DNA of 64,000 nt. Origin: Mesorhizobium sp. (GTDB lineage Bacteria; Pseudomonadota; Alphaproteobacteria; Rhizobiales; Rhizobiaceae). The stretch's first letter is position 1; every line of letters begins with the position of its first letter. A program made the position numbers and the translations under genes. The notes under the pieces were generated by a model that was not told where the DNA came from, did no database searches, and saw only the letters and a program-made list of their open reading frames with translations. The stretch is from positions 2,418,001 to 2,482,000 of the forward strand of contig NZ_JAMLIG010000001.1 in assembly GCF_023954305.1 (NCBI RefSeq), given 5' to 3'. Below are positions 15,608-24,596 of the stretch, one piece after another.

Positions 15608-16444
15608 ATGAAAAAGACCGCTCTCGTCCCTCTTGTCACCTATCCCGAACCGCTGTCGACCCATTGCCTGAAGGCGATCGTCGACCTCGCCGGCAAATCG
15701 GCGCTCGATCTGCACGCCCTGGTGCTGCAGGCGGAGTTTCCCAAGGTCGCCAATGCCCTGTCGCGCCTGCTGCTCGACGTGCCGTCCATGATCCGGGACG
15801 CGGAGGCGCAGAGCCGGGCGAACGGCGACGTGCTCTTCTCGTCGATCACGAAGATGGCAGCGGAGGCAGGGGTCGCCATCGAGGCGGGGGCGCGCAATTC
15901 GCTGCCGGAACTGGTGGGAGACGCGGCGGCGGAAGAGGCACGCTACTACGATCTGTCGCTTGTCCCGCTGCCGAAGGACGGCGGGCAGGGACCCGCGCTG
16001 GCAGAAGGCCTTATTTTCGGCTCGGGACGGCCGGCGGTCCTGGTGCCCGACACGCTCGGCGCTCGTAGCCTGCGCCGGGCAGTTGTGGCCTGGGACGGTT
16101 CACGCGTCGCCGCGCGCGCGGTCAACGACGCGCTGGCGCTGCTCGGCGAGATGGAACAGGTGACGGTCCTGTCCGTGCTCAACGAGAAACCCTTGCCGGC
16201 GGACGATCTCGGCGACAAGCTGGCGGCCCGATTGATCAAGCGCGGCGTGCCGGCGCGGGCGATCGCCATCGAGCTGGAGGACCAGCCGATCGGCCTGACC
16301 TTGCAGGACTTCGCCGTGCAGGACGGCGCCGGCCTGCTGGTCATGGGCGCCTACGGCCATTCGCGGCTGCGCGACTTCGTGCTCGGCGGCGCGACCAAGG
16401 CGATCCTCGAGGATCTGCGCCTGCCGGTGCTGATGTCGCACTGA
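15608..16444 (+). CDS. Universal stress protein (UspA family)
   Basis: 278-residue protein of the double-length type. The C-terminal half is a clear UspA domain: RRAVVAWDGSRVAARAVNDA, and the nucleotide-binding motif GAYGHSRLRDFVLGGAT near residues 246-262, ending in LPVLMSH. The N-terminal half has a degenerate Usp-like fold without the ATP motif. It lies 52 bases after the modE-like gene and is convergent with the M3 peptidase. A cytoplasmic stress-adaptation role is inferred from the family. Confidence 0.87.
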   Translation: MKKTALVPLVTYPEPLSTHCLKAIVDLAGKSALDLHALVLQAEFPKVANALSRLLLDVPSMIRDAEAQSRANGDVLFSSITKMAAEAGVAIEAGARNSLPELVGDAAAEEARYYDLSLVPLPKDGGQGPALAEGLIFGSGRPAVLVPDTLGARSLRRAVVAWDGSRVAARAVNDALALLGEMEQVTVLSVLNEKPLPADDLGDKLAARLIKRGVPARAIAIELEDQPIGLTLQDFAVQDGAGLLVMGAYGHSRLRDFVLGGATKAILEDLRLPVLMSH

Positions 16445-16451
16445 GCCCGGA

Positions 16452-18506
16452 TCAGACCAGCCCGCGCTTCTCCATCATCGCCTGGGGCGAGGGCATGCGG
16501 CCGCGGAAGGCGGTGTAGAGCTCTTCCGGATCGGCCGACCCGCCGGCGGCGTAGATGTGGCGCTTCAACTTTGCGGCAAGCTCCGGATTGAAGGGATCGC
16601 CCGTCTCCTCGAAGGCCGCGAAGGCGTCGGCGTCGAGCACCTCCGACCACATGTACGAATAGTAGCCGGCCGAATATCCGTCGCCGGCGAAGACGTGCTG
16701 GAAGTGCGGCGTGCGGTGGCGCATGACGATCGAATCCGGCATCGCGAGAGTGGCCAGAGTTTCCGCCTCGAACGCAACCGGATCGGCCGGAGCGTCGGGC
16801 CGGGCATGGTAGGCCATGTCGACGAGCGCCGACGAGGTGAACTCGACGGTGTTGAAGCCGGCGTTGAAGTTGCGCGCCGCCTTCATCTTGGCGATCAGAT
16901 CCTCCGGCATCGGCTGACCCGTCTTGTGATGAAGCGCATGCGTCGAGAGCACTTCGGGAACCGTCAGCCAGTGCTCGTAGAGCTGCGAGGGAAGCTCGAC
17001 GAAATCGCGCGAGACGGAGGTTCCCGAGATCGACGGCCAGCGCACCTCGGTCAGCATGCCGTGCAGGCCGTGGCCGAATTCGTGAAACAGCGTGCGCGCC
17101 TCGTCGAGCGAGAGCAGCGCCGGCTCGCCGGGGGCGGGCCTGGCGAAGTTCATGACGTTGTAGATGACCGGCAGCGCGCCTTCGCCCAGCGAATAGCCGG
17201 ATTCGAGGCTGCTCATCCAGGCGCCGGAGCGCTTTGTGGGCCGGGCGAAATAGTCGGCGAGGAAGGTGGCGACACGGTCGCCCTCGCGACTACGGACCTC
17301 GAAGACGCGCACGTCCGGATGCCAGGCGGCGATGCCGGGGCGCTCGACGAAGGAAAGGCCGAAGAGCCGGGAGGCGACGTCGAAGGCGGCGTCGATGACC
17401 CGTTCAAGCTGCAGGTACGGCTTCAGTTCCGCCTCGTCGAAGGCGAATTTCTCGGCCCTGAGCTTCTCGGCGTAATAGCGCCAGTCCCAGGGCGCTATGT
17501 CGTGATTGCGGCCCTCGGCCGAAGCAATGCGCGAAAGCTCCGCCTCGTCCTCCGAGGCCTTCTCCAGCGCCATCTTCCACACCGGCTCGAGCAGCCCCAT
17601 GACGGCCGGCGGGGTCTTGGCCATGGTGTCGTCGAGCTTCAGCGCCGCGTAGTTCTCATAGCCGAGCAGTCTGGCCTTCTCGGCCCGCAGTTCGAGCGTG
17701 CGCCGGACGATGTCGCGGTTGTCCGTAGGTCCCGGATTTTCGCCGCGGCCGGCAAAGGCCCGGAAGGCCTTTTCGCGCAGGTCGCGCCGGCCCGAGAACG
17801 ACATGAACGGCTCGTAGATCGAACGCGACAGGGTGACGGCGAACCTGCCTTCCTCGCCGTGCGCGCGCGCGGCCTCGGCCATCGAGGAGCGCAGGAATTC
17901 CGGCAGGTCGTCGACCTCGTCCGCCGAGAGCATCATCGACCAGCCCTTTTCGTCGGCGAGCAGGTTCTGGCTGAAGTTGGCGCCGAGCGAGGCGAGTTCC
18001 TCGCCGATCGCGGCGAGGCGCGCCTTGTCGTCCTTGCCGAGCTTGGCGCCGGCGCGAACGAAGCGTTTCCAGGTCTTCTCCAGCACCCGCAGCGTCTCGG
18101 CGTCGAGGCCGAGGTCTGCCCGGCGCGCATAAAGGGTGTCGATGCGGGCAAAGAGGCGGTCATTCATGTAGATCGCCGAGAAGTGGCGCGACATCTTCGG
18201 CGCGATGTCGCGTTCCAGCGCCTGGATCGTCTCGTTTGTGTGGGCGCCGGCGCGGGCCCAGAACAGCGCGGAGACGTGTCCGAGCGGCTTGCCGGCGAGC
18301 TCGTAGGAAGCCAGCGTGTTCTCGATGCTCGGCTGATCGGGATTGCCGGCGATGGCCTCGATCTCCTTGTCGTGGGCCTCAAGCGCAGCCGCGAAGGCCG
18401 GCGCGAAATCCGCGTCGGCGATGCGTTCGAACTCCGGCAGGCCGATCTCGCCGGACCAATGCGTCAAAGGATGCGAGGCGAGATCGAACGGACGGACGGC
18501 AGTCAT
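16452..18506 (-). CDS. dcp: M3-family metallopeptidase (Dcp/oligopeptidase A type)
   Basis: 684-residue zinc peptidase. The zinc motif HEFGH is at residues 475-479 within RTLFHEFGHGLHGML, with the second-shell segment SGTSVSRDFVELPSQLYEHW downstream. The C-terminal YSYMWSEVLDADAF and the closing GRMPSPQAMMEKRGL are typical of peptidyl-dipeptidase Dcp. There is no signal peptide, so it is probably cytoplasmic and degrades short peptides. The choice between Dcp and PrlC rests on overall layout; Dcp is preferred. It is divergent from a MarR gene. Confidence 0.88.
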   Translation of the reverse strand: MTAVRPFDLASHPLTHWSGEIGLPEFERIADADFAPAFAAALEAHDKEIEAIAGNPDQPSIENTLASYELAGKPLGHVSALFWARAGAHTNETIQALERDIAPKMSRHFSAIYMNDRLFARIDTLYARRADLGLDAETLRVLEKTWKRFVRAGAKLGKDDKARLAAIGEELASLGANFSQNLLADEKGWSMMLSADEVDDLPEFLRSSMAEAARAHGEEGRFAVTLSRSIYEPFMSFSGRRDLREKAFRAFAGRGENPGPTDNRDIVRRTLELRAEKARLLGYENYAALKLDDTMAKTPPAVMGLLEPVWKMALEKASEDEAELSRIASAEGRNHDIAPWDWRYYAEKLRAEKFAFDEAELKPYLQLERVIDAAFDVASRLFGLSFVERPGIAAWHPDVRVFEVRSREGDRVATFLADYFARPTKRSGAWMSSLESGYSLGEGALPVIYNVMNFARPAPGEPALLSLDEARTLFHEFGHGLHGMLTEVRWPSISGTSVSRDFVELPSQLYEHWLTVPEVLSTHALHHKTGQPMPEDLIAKMKAARNFNAGFNTVEFTSSALVDMAYHARPDAPADPVAFEAETLATLAMPDSIVMRHRTPHFQHVFAGDGYSAGYYSYMWSEVLDADAFAAFEETGDPFNPELAAKLKRHIYAAGGSADPEELYTAFRGRMPSPQAMMEKRGLV

Positions 18507-18606
18507 GGAAGGAGGCTCCGGGATGAGGATCGTGCTCGCGGCATGTAGTCGCTGAAGGCGCGGCGGACAACCGCTTGACGGCCTCGAGCAATCGATCTAT
18601 GTCCGC

Positions 18607-18633
18607 CTGATTATCAGCAAGACTTATCAATTA
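18607..18633. promoter_or_regulatory. Candidate MarR operator
   Basis: An AT-rich stretch holds TTATCA twice (18611 and 18624) just before the GTG start of the MarR gene. It is the only AT-rich patch in the dcp/MarR gap. The operator assignment is inference. Confidence 0.3.
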
Positions 18634-18642
18634 CGAGCCGCC

Positions 18643-19119
18643 GTGCCACTCGACCAGTTTCCAGATTCGTTCGGGTTTCTCATCGCCGACGTGTCGCGCC
18701 TCGCCCGGGCCGAATTCGACCGCCGCATAAGCGAGGCCGGCCTCGGCTTGACGCCGGGCGAGGCGCGGGCGCTGTCGAATGCCTTCCGCGCGGGTGTGGT
18801 GCGGCAGACCGTGCTTGCGGATCGGATGGGCGTCGAGGCGATGACGCTGAGTGCCTATCTCGACCGGCTGGAGGCCCGCGGCCTCATCGAACGGCGGCCC
18901 GATCCGACCGACCGCCGCGCCAAGCTGGTATATCTCGCCGACTCCGCCCGCGCGGTGCTGGAGACGATTCAGGCGGTGGGCGACTCCATCAAGGACGACC
19001 TCGTCCAGACCATCTCACCCTCGGAATGGGAACACCTCAACGCAGCGCTCCGGTTGACGCGCGATAGCCTCAACCAGCTTCGTCTCGAGGCCATCAGGCG
19101 GGAAAGCGACGCCGCATGA
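18643..19119 (+). CDS. MarR-family regulator
   Basis: 158-residue winged-helix regulator starting at GTG 18643 (PLDQFPDSFGFLIADVSRLA). The DNA-binding core is VLADRMGVEAMTLSAYLDRLEARGLI, shown here in outline, with the wing RRPDPTDRRAKLVYL. The C-terminus forms a dimerisation helix. Its stop overlaps the start of the Bcr/CflA-type efflux gene, so it very probably controls that pump. The inducer is unknown. Confidence 0.87.
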   Translation: MPLDQFPDSFGFLIADVSRLARAEFDRRISEAGLGLTPGEARALSNAFRAGVVRQTVLADRMGVEAMTLSAYLDRLEARGLIERRPDPTDRRAKLVYLADSARAVLETIQAVGDSIKDDLVQTISPSEWEHLNAALRLTRDSLNQLRLEAIRRESDAA

Positions 19120-20366
19120 ACATGATGCATGCTCCGGTCGCGGCGCCGCCGCTGATGTCGGAACGGCGGGTTGCCGTCATCGGCGCGCTGCTGGTCGCGC
19201 TGGGCCCGATCTCGATGGCGCTGTACACGCCGGCAATGCCCGAGATCGTGCGCGCCTTCGGAACGACGGAGGCGGCGGTCAATCTCACGCTGTCGCTCTA
19301 TTTCGCGGGATTTGCCTTAGCCCAGCTGGTTTGCGGGCCTCTGTCGGACGGTTTCGGCCGGCGGCCGGTGACCGTGGTGTTCATGGGGATCTACCTGATC
19401 GCCGGGGTGATCGCGCTGTTGTCTCCCGATATCCATGTTCTGATCGCCGCGCGTTTCCTGCAGGGCGTCGGAGCGGCCGCCGGGATCTCGGTCGCACGAG
19501 CGATCGTCCGCGACCTCTTCACCACCGAGGCCTCGGCGAAAATCATGAACCTGATCGGCATGATCCTCGCCGTCGGCCCCGCCTTCTCGCCGGTGATCGG
19601 CGGGATCACGATGGAGCTGTTCGGCTGGCATGCGGTCTTCGCGCTGATGGTGGGGTTCGGCGTCGTCGTCGTTCTGGTCGCAGCGCTGGCGCTGCGCGAG
19701 ACCGTGACGCGCGACCTCAGCCGCATTCGGCCGATGGCGATCCTGCGCTCCTACGGGAGCCTGCTCGCCAGCCGGTATTTCATGTATCCGAGCCTGATGC
19801 TCGGCGGTACCGTCGGTGCGCTCTACACGCTCGCCACCATGCTGCCCTTCGTTCTGATCGATCGGGCCGGGCTCACCGCCACCCAGTTCGGCCTGTCGAT
19901 GCTGATGCAGTCCGGCGCGTATTTCCTGGGCTCCGTGGTCGTGCGATTCGTGATGCCGAAACTGGGATCGCGCGCACTGGTGCCGATCGGCCTCGGCTTC
20001 GTGGTGTTTGGAGGGGCGGGGCTGCTCGTCCTGCTCAATGTGTTCGAGCCGAACTTCTTCACGGTGATGGTCCCGGTCGCCTGCTACGCCTTCGGGATCG
20101 CCTTCGTGATGCCGGCGTTGACGACGGCCGCGCTCGCGCCTTTTCCGCACATGGCGGGCGCGGCCTCATCACTCTCCGGCTTCATGCAGATGGGCGGGGG
20201 ATTGCTCGGCAGCATGGTCGCGGCTGCCATCGGCGATCCGGTCTTTGCCATGTCAACGGTCGTCCCGGCCATGGCACTGATCGCCGTGATCTGCTGGATG
20301 GGCTTCCGTAAGCTGCCGGACCCGGCACCGAACCTGCAACCGCCGGACGATCTCCCAGTCGGCTGA
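19116..20366 (+). CDS. MFS drug-efflux transporter, Bcr/CflA type
   Basis: 416-residue proton-driven exporter with 12 predicted helices. MFS signature A is QLVCGPLSDGFGRRPV at the helix 2-3 loop. Motif C-like glycines occur in AVGPAFSPVIGG (helix 5), typical of 12-helix drug:H+ antiporters. The N-terminus, LGPISMALYTPAMPEIV, matches the Bcr/CflA subfamily. It is translationally coupled to the MarR gene, a frequent multidrug-efflux arrangement. The substrate cannot be predicted. Confidence 0.88.
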   Translation: MNMMHAPVAAPPLMSERRVAVIGALLVALGPISMALYTPAMPEIVRAFGTTEAAVNLTLSLYFAGFALAQLVCGPLSDGFGRRPVTVVFMGIYLIAGVIALLSPDIHVLIAARFLQGVGAAAGISVARAIVRDLFTTEASAKIMNLIGMILAVGPAFSPVIGGITMELFGWHAVFALMVGFGVVVVLVAALALRETVTRDLSRIRPMAILRSYGSLLASRYFMYPSLMLGGTVGALYTLATMLPFVLIDRAGLTATQFGLSMLMQSGAYFLGSVVVRFVMPKLGSRALVPIGLGFVVFGGAGLLVLLNVFEPNFFTVMVPVACYAFGIAFVMPALTTAALAPFPHMAGAASSLSGFMQMGGGLLGSMVAAAIGDPVFAMSTVVPAMALIAVICWMGFRKLPDPAPNLQPPDDLPVG

Positions 20367-21008
20367 TCAGCCGATCTCGGGCCGCTCGAAATCGCCGGTC
20401 TCCGGATTCATGACCCAGAGTTCGCCGGTGGAGATGTCGAACCAGGCGCCGTGAAGGGCCAGGCGCTCCTTCTTTTCCAATATGCTCACGCAGGGAAACG
20501 TGCGCAGGTTGGCGATGGAGAAACGGATCGAGATGCGCTCGAGCGCGGTCTGGCGTTCGGCGGCGGTGAGCATGGTACTGCTGTTGACGGTCTCGGCGGC
20601 CGGCGCCACCAGACTCATCCACTTGCCGATGAAATCGCCGGGCGACAGCGGCGCGGACGGGTTGAGCGCCGCATTGATGCCGCCGCAGCGGCCATGGCCC
20701 ATGACGACGATGTTCTTCACCTTCAAGCTCTGCACCGCGAATTCGAGCGCGGCAGACGTGGAGTGAAACTCGCCGTCCGGCGAATAGGGCGGAACGAGAT
20801 TGGCCACGTTGCGCACGACGAACAGCTCGCCCGGACCGGAATCGAAGATCATCTCAGGCGCGGCGCGGGAGTCGCAGCAGGCGATGATCAGGGTCTCGGG
20901 CGTCTGGCCGCTTCGCGCGAGTTCGCGGTAGCGGTTGGTTTCCTGGGCATAGCGGCCCGCCATGAAGGAACGGTAGCCGCTCAGAAGCTGTTCCGGAAAA
21001 GCGCTCAT
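20367..21008 (-). CDS. Beta-class carbonic anhydrase
   Basis: 213-residue zinc enzyme that interconverts CO2 and bicarbonate. The zinc ligands are Cys44, His105 and Cys108 (CCDSR at 44-48 and GHGRCGG at 104-110), with the Asp46-Arg48 dyad. The ATG at 21006-21008 gives the usual length; an in-frame codon further upstream (21203) would add an unrelated tail. The C-terminus, WFDISTGELWVMN, is typical of the proteobacterial clade. It is convergent with the MFS gene. Confidence 0.92.
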   Translation of the reverse strand: MSAFPEQLLSGYRSFMAGRYAQETNRYRELARSGQTPETLIIACCDSRAAPEMIFDSGPGELFVVRNVANLVPPYSPDGEFHSTSAALEFAVQSLKVKNIVVMGHGRCGGINAALNPSAPLSPGDFIGKWMSLVAPAAETVNSSTMLTAAERQTALERISIRFSIANLRTFPCVSILEKKERLALHGAWFDISTGELWVMNPETGDFERPEIG

Positions 21009-21066
21009 GCTCTTGCGATTAGCGGGAATCCGGATCGTTCGCAATTGCGAAGGTGATCGAACGGGC

Positions 21067-21828
21067 TCACACCCAGATTGCAATCGGTATTGCGTGGCCA
21101 TCGACAAGCGGCGGGTCAGGAAAAGGCACGGCGCTGCCCTGTGCCACCCGCTCGGCGACGAGCAGCATCGCGACCGCGTCGAGGACGTCGTCGTCGCCAG
21201 CACCCTGCGGAGAGGGTCCGTCGAGAAGCGTCCTGTCGACGCCGCAACGCGCCAGCAGCGCGCGCCGCTCGTCCATGCCCGGCGGATGTACGCGACCCTT
21301 GACCTTCTTCGGCAAGGACATGGCGCGCCCCCCGTTCAGGCGCCAGAACGCGACCTCCGGATGGGATTCGCGGATGCGGCCGCGCAGGTCCGGCCTTTCG
21401 CGCAAGAGGCCGTCGACCTCCCGAATCTTGGAGAAGATGCCAAAGGCCTGGATCGAGATCGCCCGGGGCGGATCGGACGTCTTCCGGGCGACGATGCTGG
21501 CGCGCCGGTGCGCTTCGTGCCAGGCCTCGAGCGAAGTGAAAGCGCCGGTTTCGGCGTAGACCGCTGCGCGCGAGGGAATGGAAAAGACACTCGACTGGCG
21601 GTCGCCCAGCAGCGGTCGCACGGCCATTTCCGGTCCGCGCCCGCCCTTGCGGGTGAAATCAGGCAGGCCGATCGGCATGTCCACGGCGATGACGGCATCG
21701 CCGGGCAGGGCGTCGACAAGTTCTTCGAAGCGGCAGAAGATTTCGACCGAAGGGACTTGTCCGGGGCGGCGGATCGCCGCCACCCAGCCCGCCTTGCAGC
21801 CGTCGACGCCGGCAAGTGCCGTGGTCAT
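21067..21828 (-). CDS. DUF429 family protein
   Basis: 253-residue protein of the DUF429 family, which is predicted to have an RNase H-like fold but has no established function. Motifs: AGVDGCKAGWVAAI (N-terminal strand with the first acidic residue), AVDMPIGLPD, REIRESHPEV-like segment near the middle and GAGDDDVLDAVAMLLVA at the end. It starts within the last codons of pdxY (ATGA overlap), so the two are one transcript. Confidence 0.83.
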   Translation of the reverse strand: MTTALAGVDGCKAGWVAAIRRPGQVPSVEIFCRFEELVDALPGDAVIAVDMPIGLPDFTRKGGRGPEMAVRPLLGDRQSSVFSIPSRAAVYAETGAFTSLEAWHEAHRRASIVARKTSDPPRAISIQAFGIFSKIREVDGLLRERPDLRGRIRESHPEVAFWRLNGGRAMSLPKKVKGRVHPPGMDERRALLARCGVDRTLLDGPSPQGAGDDDVLDAVAMLLVAERVAQGSAVPFPDPPLVDGHAIPIAIWV

Positions 21829-22709
21829 GCGCGCCGGTCGCGGCCGGGAAAGGCCAGCTGGCGCGTCTGGACCATCGCCATCGGATGCGACAGGCTCTGG
21901 GCGTCGGTCTCGATCTGCAACTCGTCGCCGCCGCGCCGCGCCGTGCGGGCGAGGATCTCGAACACCGCCGCCGTCGTCGACTGAAGCGCCTTTTCCGGCG
22001 GCTGGCCCGCCAGATGCCGCGCCAGGTAAACCGCGGCAGTCAGGTCGCCGAGGCCGTTGGGCGGGCGGTCGATCAGGCGATGCTCCGCCAGCAGCGCGCG
22101 GGAGGGGGTAAGCAAAAGGTTGGCGATCGAGCCGTTCATCATGGCCGGCGCCGAAGTGACCAGCATGGTGGGCGGAGCGGCATCCCGCGCCGCCCGCAGG
22201 ACGGCGGAGATGTCGTCGAGCGGCTCGCCAGTCATCCAGGCGAGCTCATAGCGGTTGGGGGTCGCCACGTCGGCGATCGACATCAGCCGGTCGCGTATCG
22301 CCACCGCCGTCGCCTCCGCCACGTAGAGGCCGCCGTGATCGCCGATCACCGGGTCGCAGACATAGACCGCGCGGGGATTGCGTGCTTTCACCGCGCCGAC
22401 GAGCGAGGCGACGGCCTCCGCCTGTCCCGCGTCGCCGAGATAGCCGGAGAGGACCGCGCCCACCTCGCCGAGCCAGCGCGCGCCTTCTAGATCCTTCATC
22501 AGCGCGGCGAAGGCGGCCGGCGGAGGGACGATGCGGGTGGCCGGGCCGTGGCCGGGATGCCAGGGCAGGATCACCGTCGGCACGGCCCAGACGGGAAAGC
22601 CCAGCGTTTCGAGCGCGAAGACGGCGGCGCGGTTGCCGACCGATCCGCGGGCCACGTGACTGGAGATGACGATCACCGCGCGCGGCGCGTCGGAACCCTG
22701 AGCCTGCAT
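21825..22709 (-). CDS. pdxY: Pyridoxal kinase
   Basis: 294-residue ribokinase-fold enzyme that phosphorylates pyridoxal (and perhaps other B6 vitamers) to PLP. Features: N-terminal ISSHVARGSVGNRAAV, YVCDPVIGDHGGLYV around residue 115, TPNRYELAWMTG, and the catalytic anion-hole segment GLGDLTAAVYLA (Asp near residue 228). Length and the VARGSVGN motif favour PdxY over PdxK or hydroxymethylpyrimidine kinase. It is overlapped by the downstream DUF429 gene. Confidence 0.9.
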   Translation of the reverse strand: MQAQGSDAPRAVIVISSHVARGSVGNRAAVFALETLGFPVWAVPTVILPWHPGHGPATRIVPPPAAFAALMKDLEGARWLGEVGAVLSGYLGDAGQAEAVASLVGAVKARNPRAVYVCDPVIGDHGGLYVAEATAVAIRDRLMSIADVATPNRYELAWMTGEPLDDISAVLRAARDAAPPTMLVTSAPAMMNGSIANLLLTPSRALLAEHRLIDRPPNGLGDLTAAVYLARHLAGQPPEKALQSTTAAVFEILARTARRGGDELQIETDAQSLSHPMAMVQTRQLAFPGRDRRA

Positions 22710-22716
22710 TTATCCG

Positions 22717-22965
22717 TCAGCCGCCGAGGAGATAGAGAAGGAGCCAGCCGATGATGGCCAGTGTGATCAGGAAACCGATGCTCCGCCCCACGCGGGTCCC
22801 CCAGACTTCGATCCTGTCGGTCTGGTCGACGTCATCGGCATTGAGATGGCTTCGCAGGCGGTCGGTGCCGCGGCCCACAAGCGACGCGTCGGCGGAGGAT
22901 TCCTTCTCCACCCGATCGAGGATGCGGCGGGCCTCTTGCTCGGAATCATCGTCTCGTCTTGCCAT
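22717..22965 (-). CDS. Small single-helix membrane protein
   Basis: 82-residue protein. The first 55 residues are charged and helical (EQEARRILDRVEKESSAD), and a single C-terminal transmembrane helix (GFLITLAIIGWLLLYLLGG) would anchor it with the charged part in the cytoplasm. No family name is known to me. It lies 7 bases upstream of pdxY on the same strand. Confidence 0.65.
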   Translation of the reverse strand: MARRDDDSEQEARRILDRVEKESSADASLVGRGTDRLRSHLNADDVDQTDRIEVWGTRVGRSIGFLITLAIIGWLLLYLLGG

Positions 22966-23094
22966 AAAGGAAGTCTAGCCGCTGCGCGGCGTCGTGCACA
23001 GGGTGGGACAAGCTTGTCGTTTGCTTCCGTCTCGGGGCGCGGTAGAGTGGCGATGGCTTTCGGCGGAACTGCCAGGCGAATTTCGAGGGGGGAA

Positions 23095-23739
23095 ATGATG
23101 ACCGCTTCCGACTTGTCTCCGGCCATCCGGCTGCCGCGACTTGGCGCGCTTGTCCTGCTGCTGCTGGCGCCGCTGCTATCCGGCTGTGGCTTCAACACGA
23201 TCCCGACGGCGGAGGAGCGGGCGAAGGCGGCGTGGAGCGAGGTGCTGAACCAGTACCAGCGGCGCGCCGACCTGATCCCCAATCTCGTGGAAACGGTGAA
23301 GGGCTATGCGGCGCAGGAGCGGGAAGTGCTGGAGGCGGTGGTCGAGGCCCGCGCCAAGGCGACGCAGCCGCAGATCCAGGTGACGCCCGAACAGCTGTCC
23401 GACCCGGAGGCCTTCAAGGCGTTCCAGGAAGGCCAGTCGGGGCTGACCGGGGCGCTGTCGCGCCTGCTGGCGGTGGTCGAGAACTATCCCGACCTCAAGT
23501 CCAACCAAAATTTTCTCGCACTTCAGGCGCAGCTCGAGGGCACGGAAAACCGCATTGCCGTCGCGCGGCGCGACTATATCGAGGCGGTCCGGGTCTACAA
23601 CACCTCGCTGCGCACCTTCCCGTCGCTGCTCTGGGCGAAGTTCTGGTTCACCTCGAACGAGCCGTTCCAGAACTTCACGGTGGCCGAGGACAAGATGGAG
23701 GTGCCGAAGGTCGATTTCGGCACCAAGCAGGGCGGTTGA
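23095..23739 (+). CDS. lemA: LemA-family lipoprotein
   Basis: 214-residue LemA protein. A lipobox (LLSGC, Cys31) replaces the plain transmembrane helix of many LemA proteins, so it is probably lipid-anchored. The core is ANQYQRRADLIPNLVETVKGY-like, followed by EREVLEAVVEARAKA, a long helical bundle, and YNTSLRTFPSLLWAKF. Tandem ATGs at 23095/23098 follow GGGGGG. It leads a three-gene set with two TPM-domain proteins. The molecular role of LemA is not established; links to envelope stress are suggested in the literature. Confidence 0.9.
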   Translation: MMTASDLSPAIRLPRLGALVLLLLAPLLSGCGFNTIPTAEERAKAAWSEVLNQYQRRADLIPNLVETVKGYAAQEREVLEAVVEARAKATQPQIQVTPEQLSDPEAFKAFQEGQSGLTGALSRLLAVVENYPDLKSNQNFLALQAQLEGTENRIAVARRDYIEAVRVYNTSLRTFPSLLWAKFWFTSNEPFQNFTVAEDKMEVPKVDFGTKQGG

Positions 23740-23752
23740 ACCGGCCGGCGCG

Positions 23753-24586
23753 ATGAGTTTCGCGGCCGCCGGTCGAGCGACAGGCGCCTGCGCGCGACTG
23801 CTGTCGGCGCTGGTGTTGCTTGCCGTGGCGTTCGCTCCGTCGTTCGCCGCCGAACTTCTGCCGCTGACCGGTCGGGTCGTCGACCAGGCCGGCATGATCG
23901 ACGCGGCCACGGAAGCGCTCCTGACGGAGAAGATCGAAGCGTTCGAGCAGAAATCCTCCGACCAGATCGTCGTCGCGACGATGAACAGCCTGGGCGGAGA
24001 TTCCATCGAGGACTTCGCCAACCGGCAGTTCCGCGCCTGGGGGCTCGGACAGGCGGGCGAGAACAACGGCATCCTGCTTTTGGTGGCCAGGGACGACCGC
24101 AAGATGCGGATCGAGGTCGGCTACGGGCTCGAGGGCACGCTGACGGACCTGCATTCCAAGCTGATCATCGAGAACACGATGGTTCCGGCCTTCCGGGCAG
24201 GCGACTTCTCCGGCGGCATCTCTCGGGCGGTTGACGACATCATCCTGGTGCTCGAGGGCAACGCGGCGGAGCTGGAGGCGCGCGGGCAACGCAACCAGGA
24301 CCAGACGGGGGAGCAGATCGACTGGGCCGTCTTCCTGTTCATCACCATCTGGGCGACGCTTTTCTTCGGCGGCTTCCTGATGGCGATCCTGGCGCCGATC
24401 TTCGGCAGGAAGCTCGGCCCCAACCGCTACCGCTGGCTCGGCATGGACATCACGATCGGCGGGGGCTCCTCCGGCGGCAGCCGGTCGAGCGGCTCGTCCG
24501 GCTGGTCGTCGGGCAGCTCGTCGAGCGGCGGCTTTTCCGGCGGAGGCGGCTCGTCGGGCGGCGGCGGCGCTTCGGGCGGATGGTAG
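23753..24586 (+). CDS. TPM-domain membrane protein (YgcG-like)
   Basis: 277-residue protein. It has a signal peptide to about residue 30, then a TPM domain: LTGRVVDQAGMID, EKIEAFEQKSSDQIVVAT, NNGILLLVARDDRKMRIEVGYGLEG (shown in outline). A transmembrane helix follows (AVFLFITIWATLFFGGFLM), and the tail is almost pure Gly/Ser, ending GGGGASGGW. This matches YgcG-like partners of LemA. The TPM domain has an acid-phosphatase-like fold, but an enzymatic role here is unproven. Confidence 0.88.
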   Translation: MSFAAAGRATGACARLLSALVLLAVAFAPSFAAELLPLTGRVVDQAGMIDAATEALLTEKIEAFEQKSSDQIVVATMNSLGGDSIEDFANRQFRAWGLGQAGENNGILLLVARDDRKMRIEVGYGLEGTLTDLHSKLIIENTMVPAFRAGDFSGGISRAVDDIILVLEGNAAELEARGQRNQDQTGEQIDWAVFLFITIWATLFFGGFLMAILAPIFGRKLGPNRYRWLGMDITIGGGSSGGSRSSGSSGWSSGSSSSGGFSGGGGSSGGGGASGGW

Positions 24587-24596
24587 GGGAGGCGAG

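Noticed and set aside
16557..18548. A 663-residue plus-strand ORF
   Set aside because: Antisense to the M3 peptidase, which has an intact HEFGH motif.
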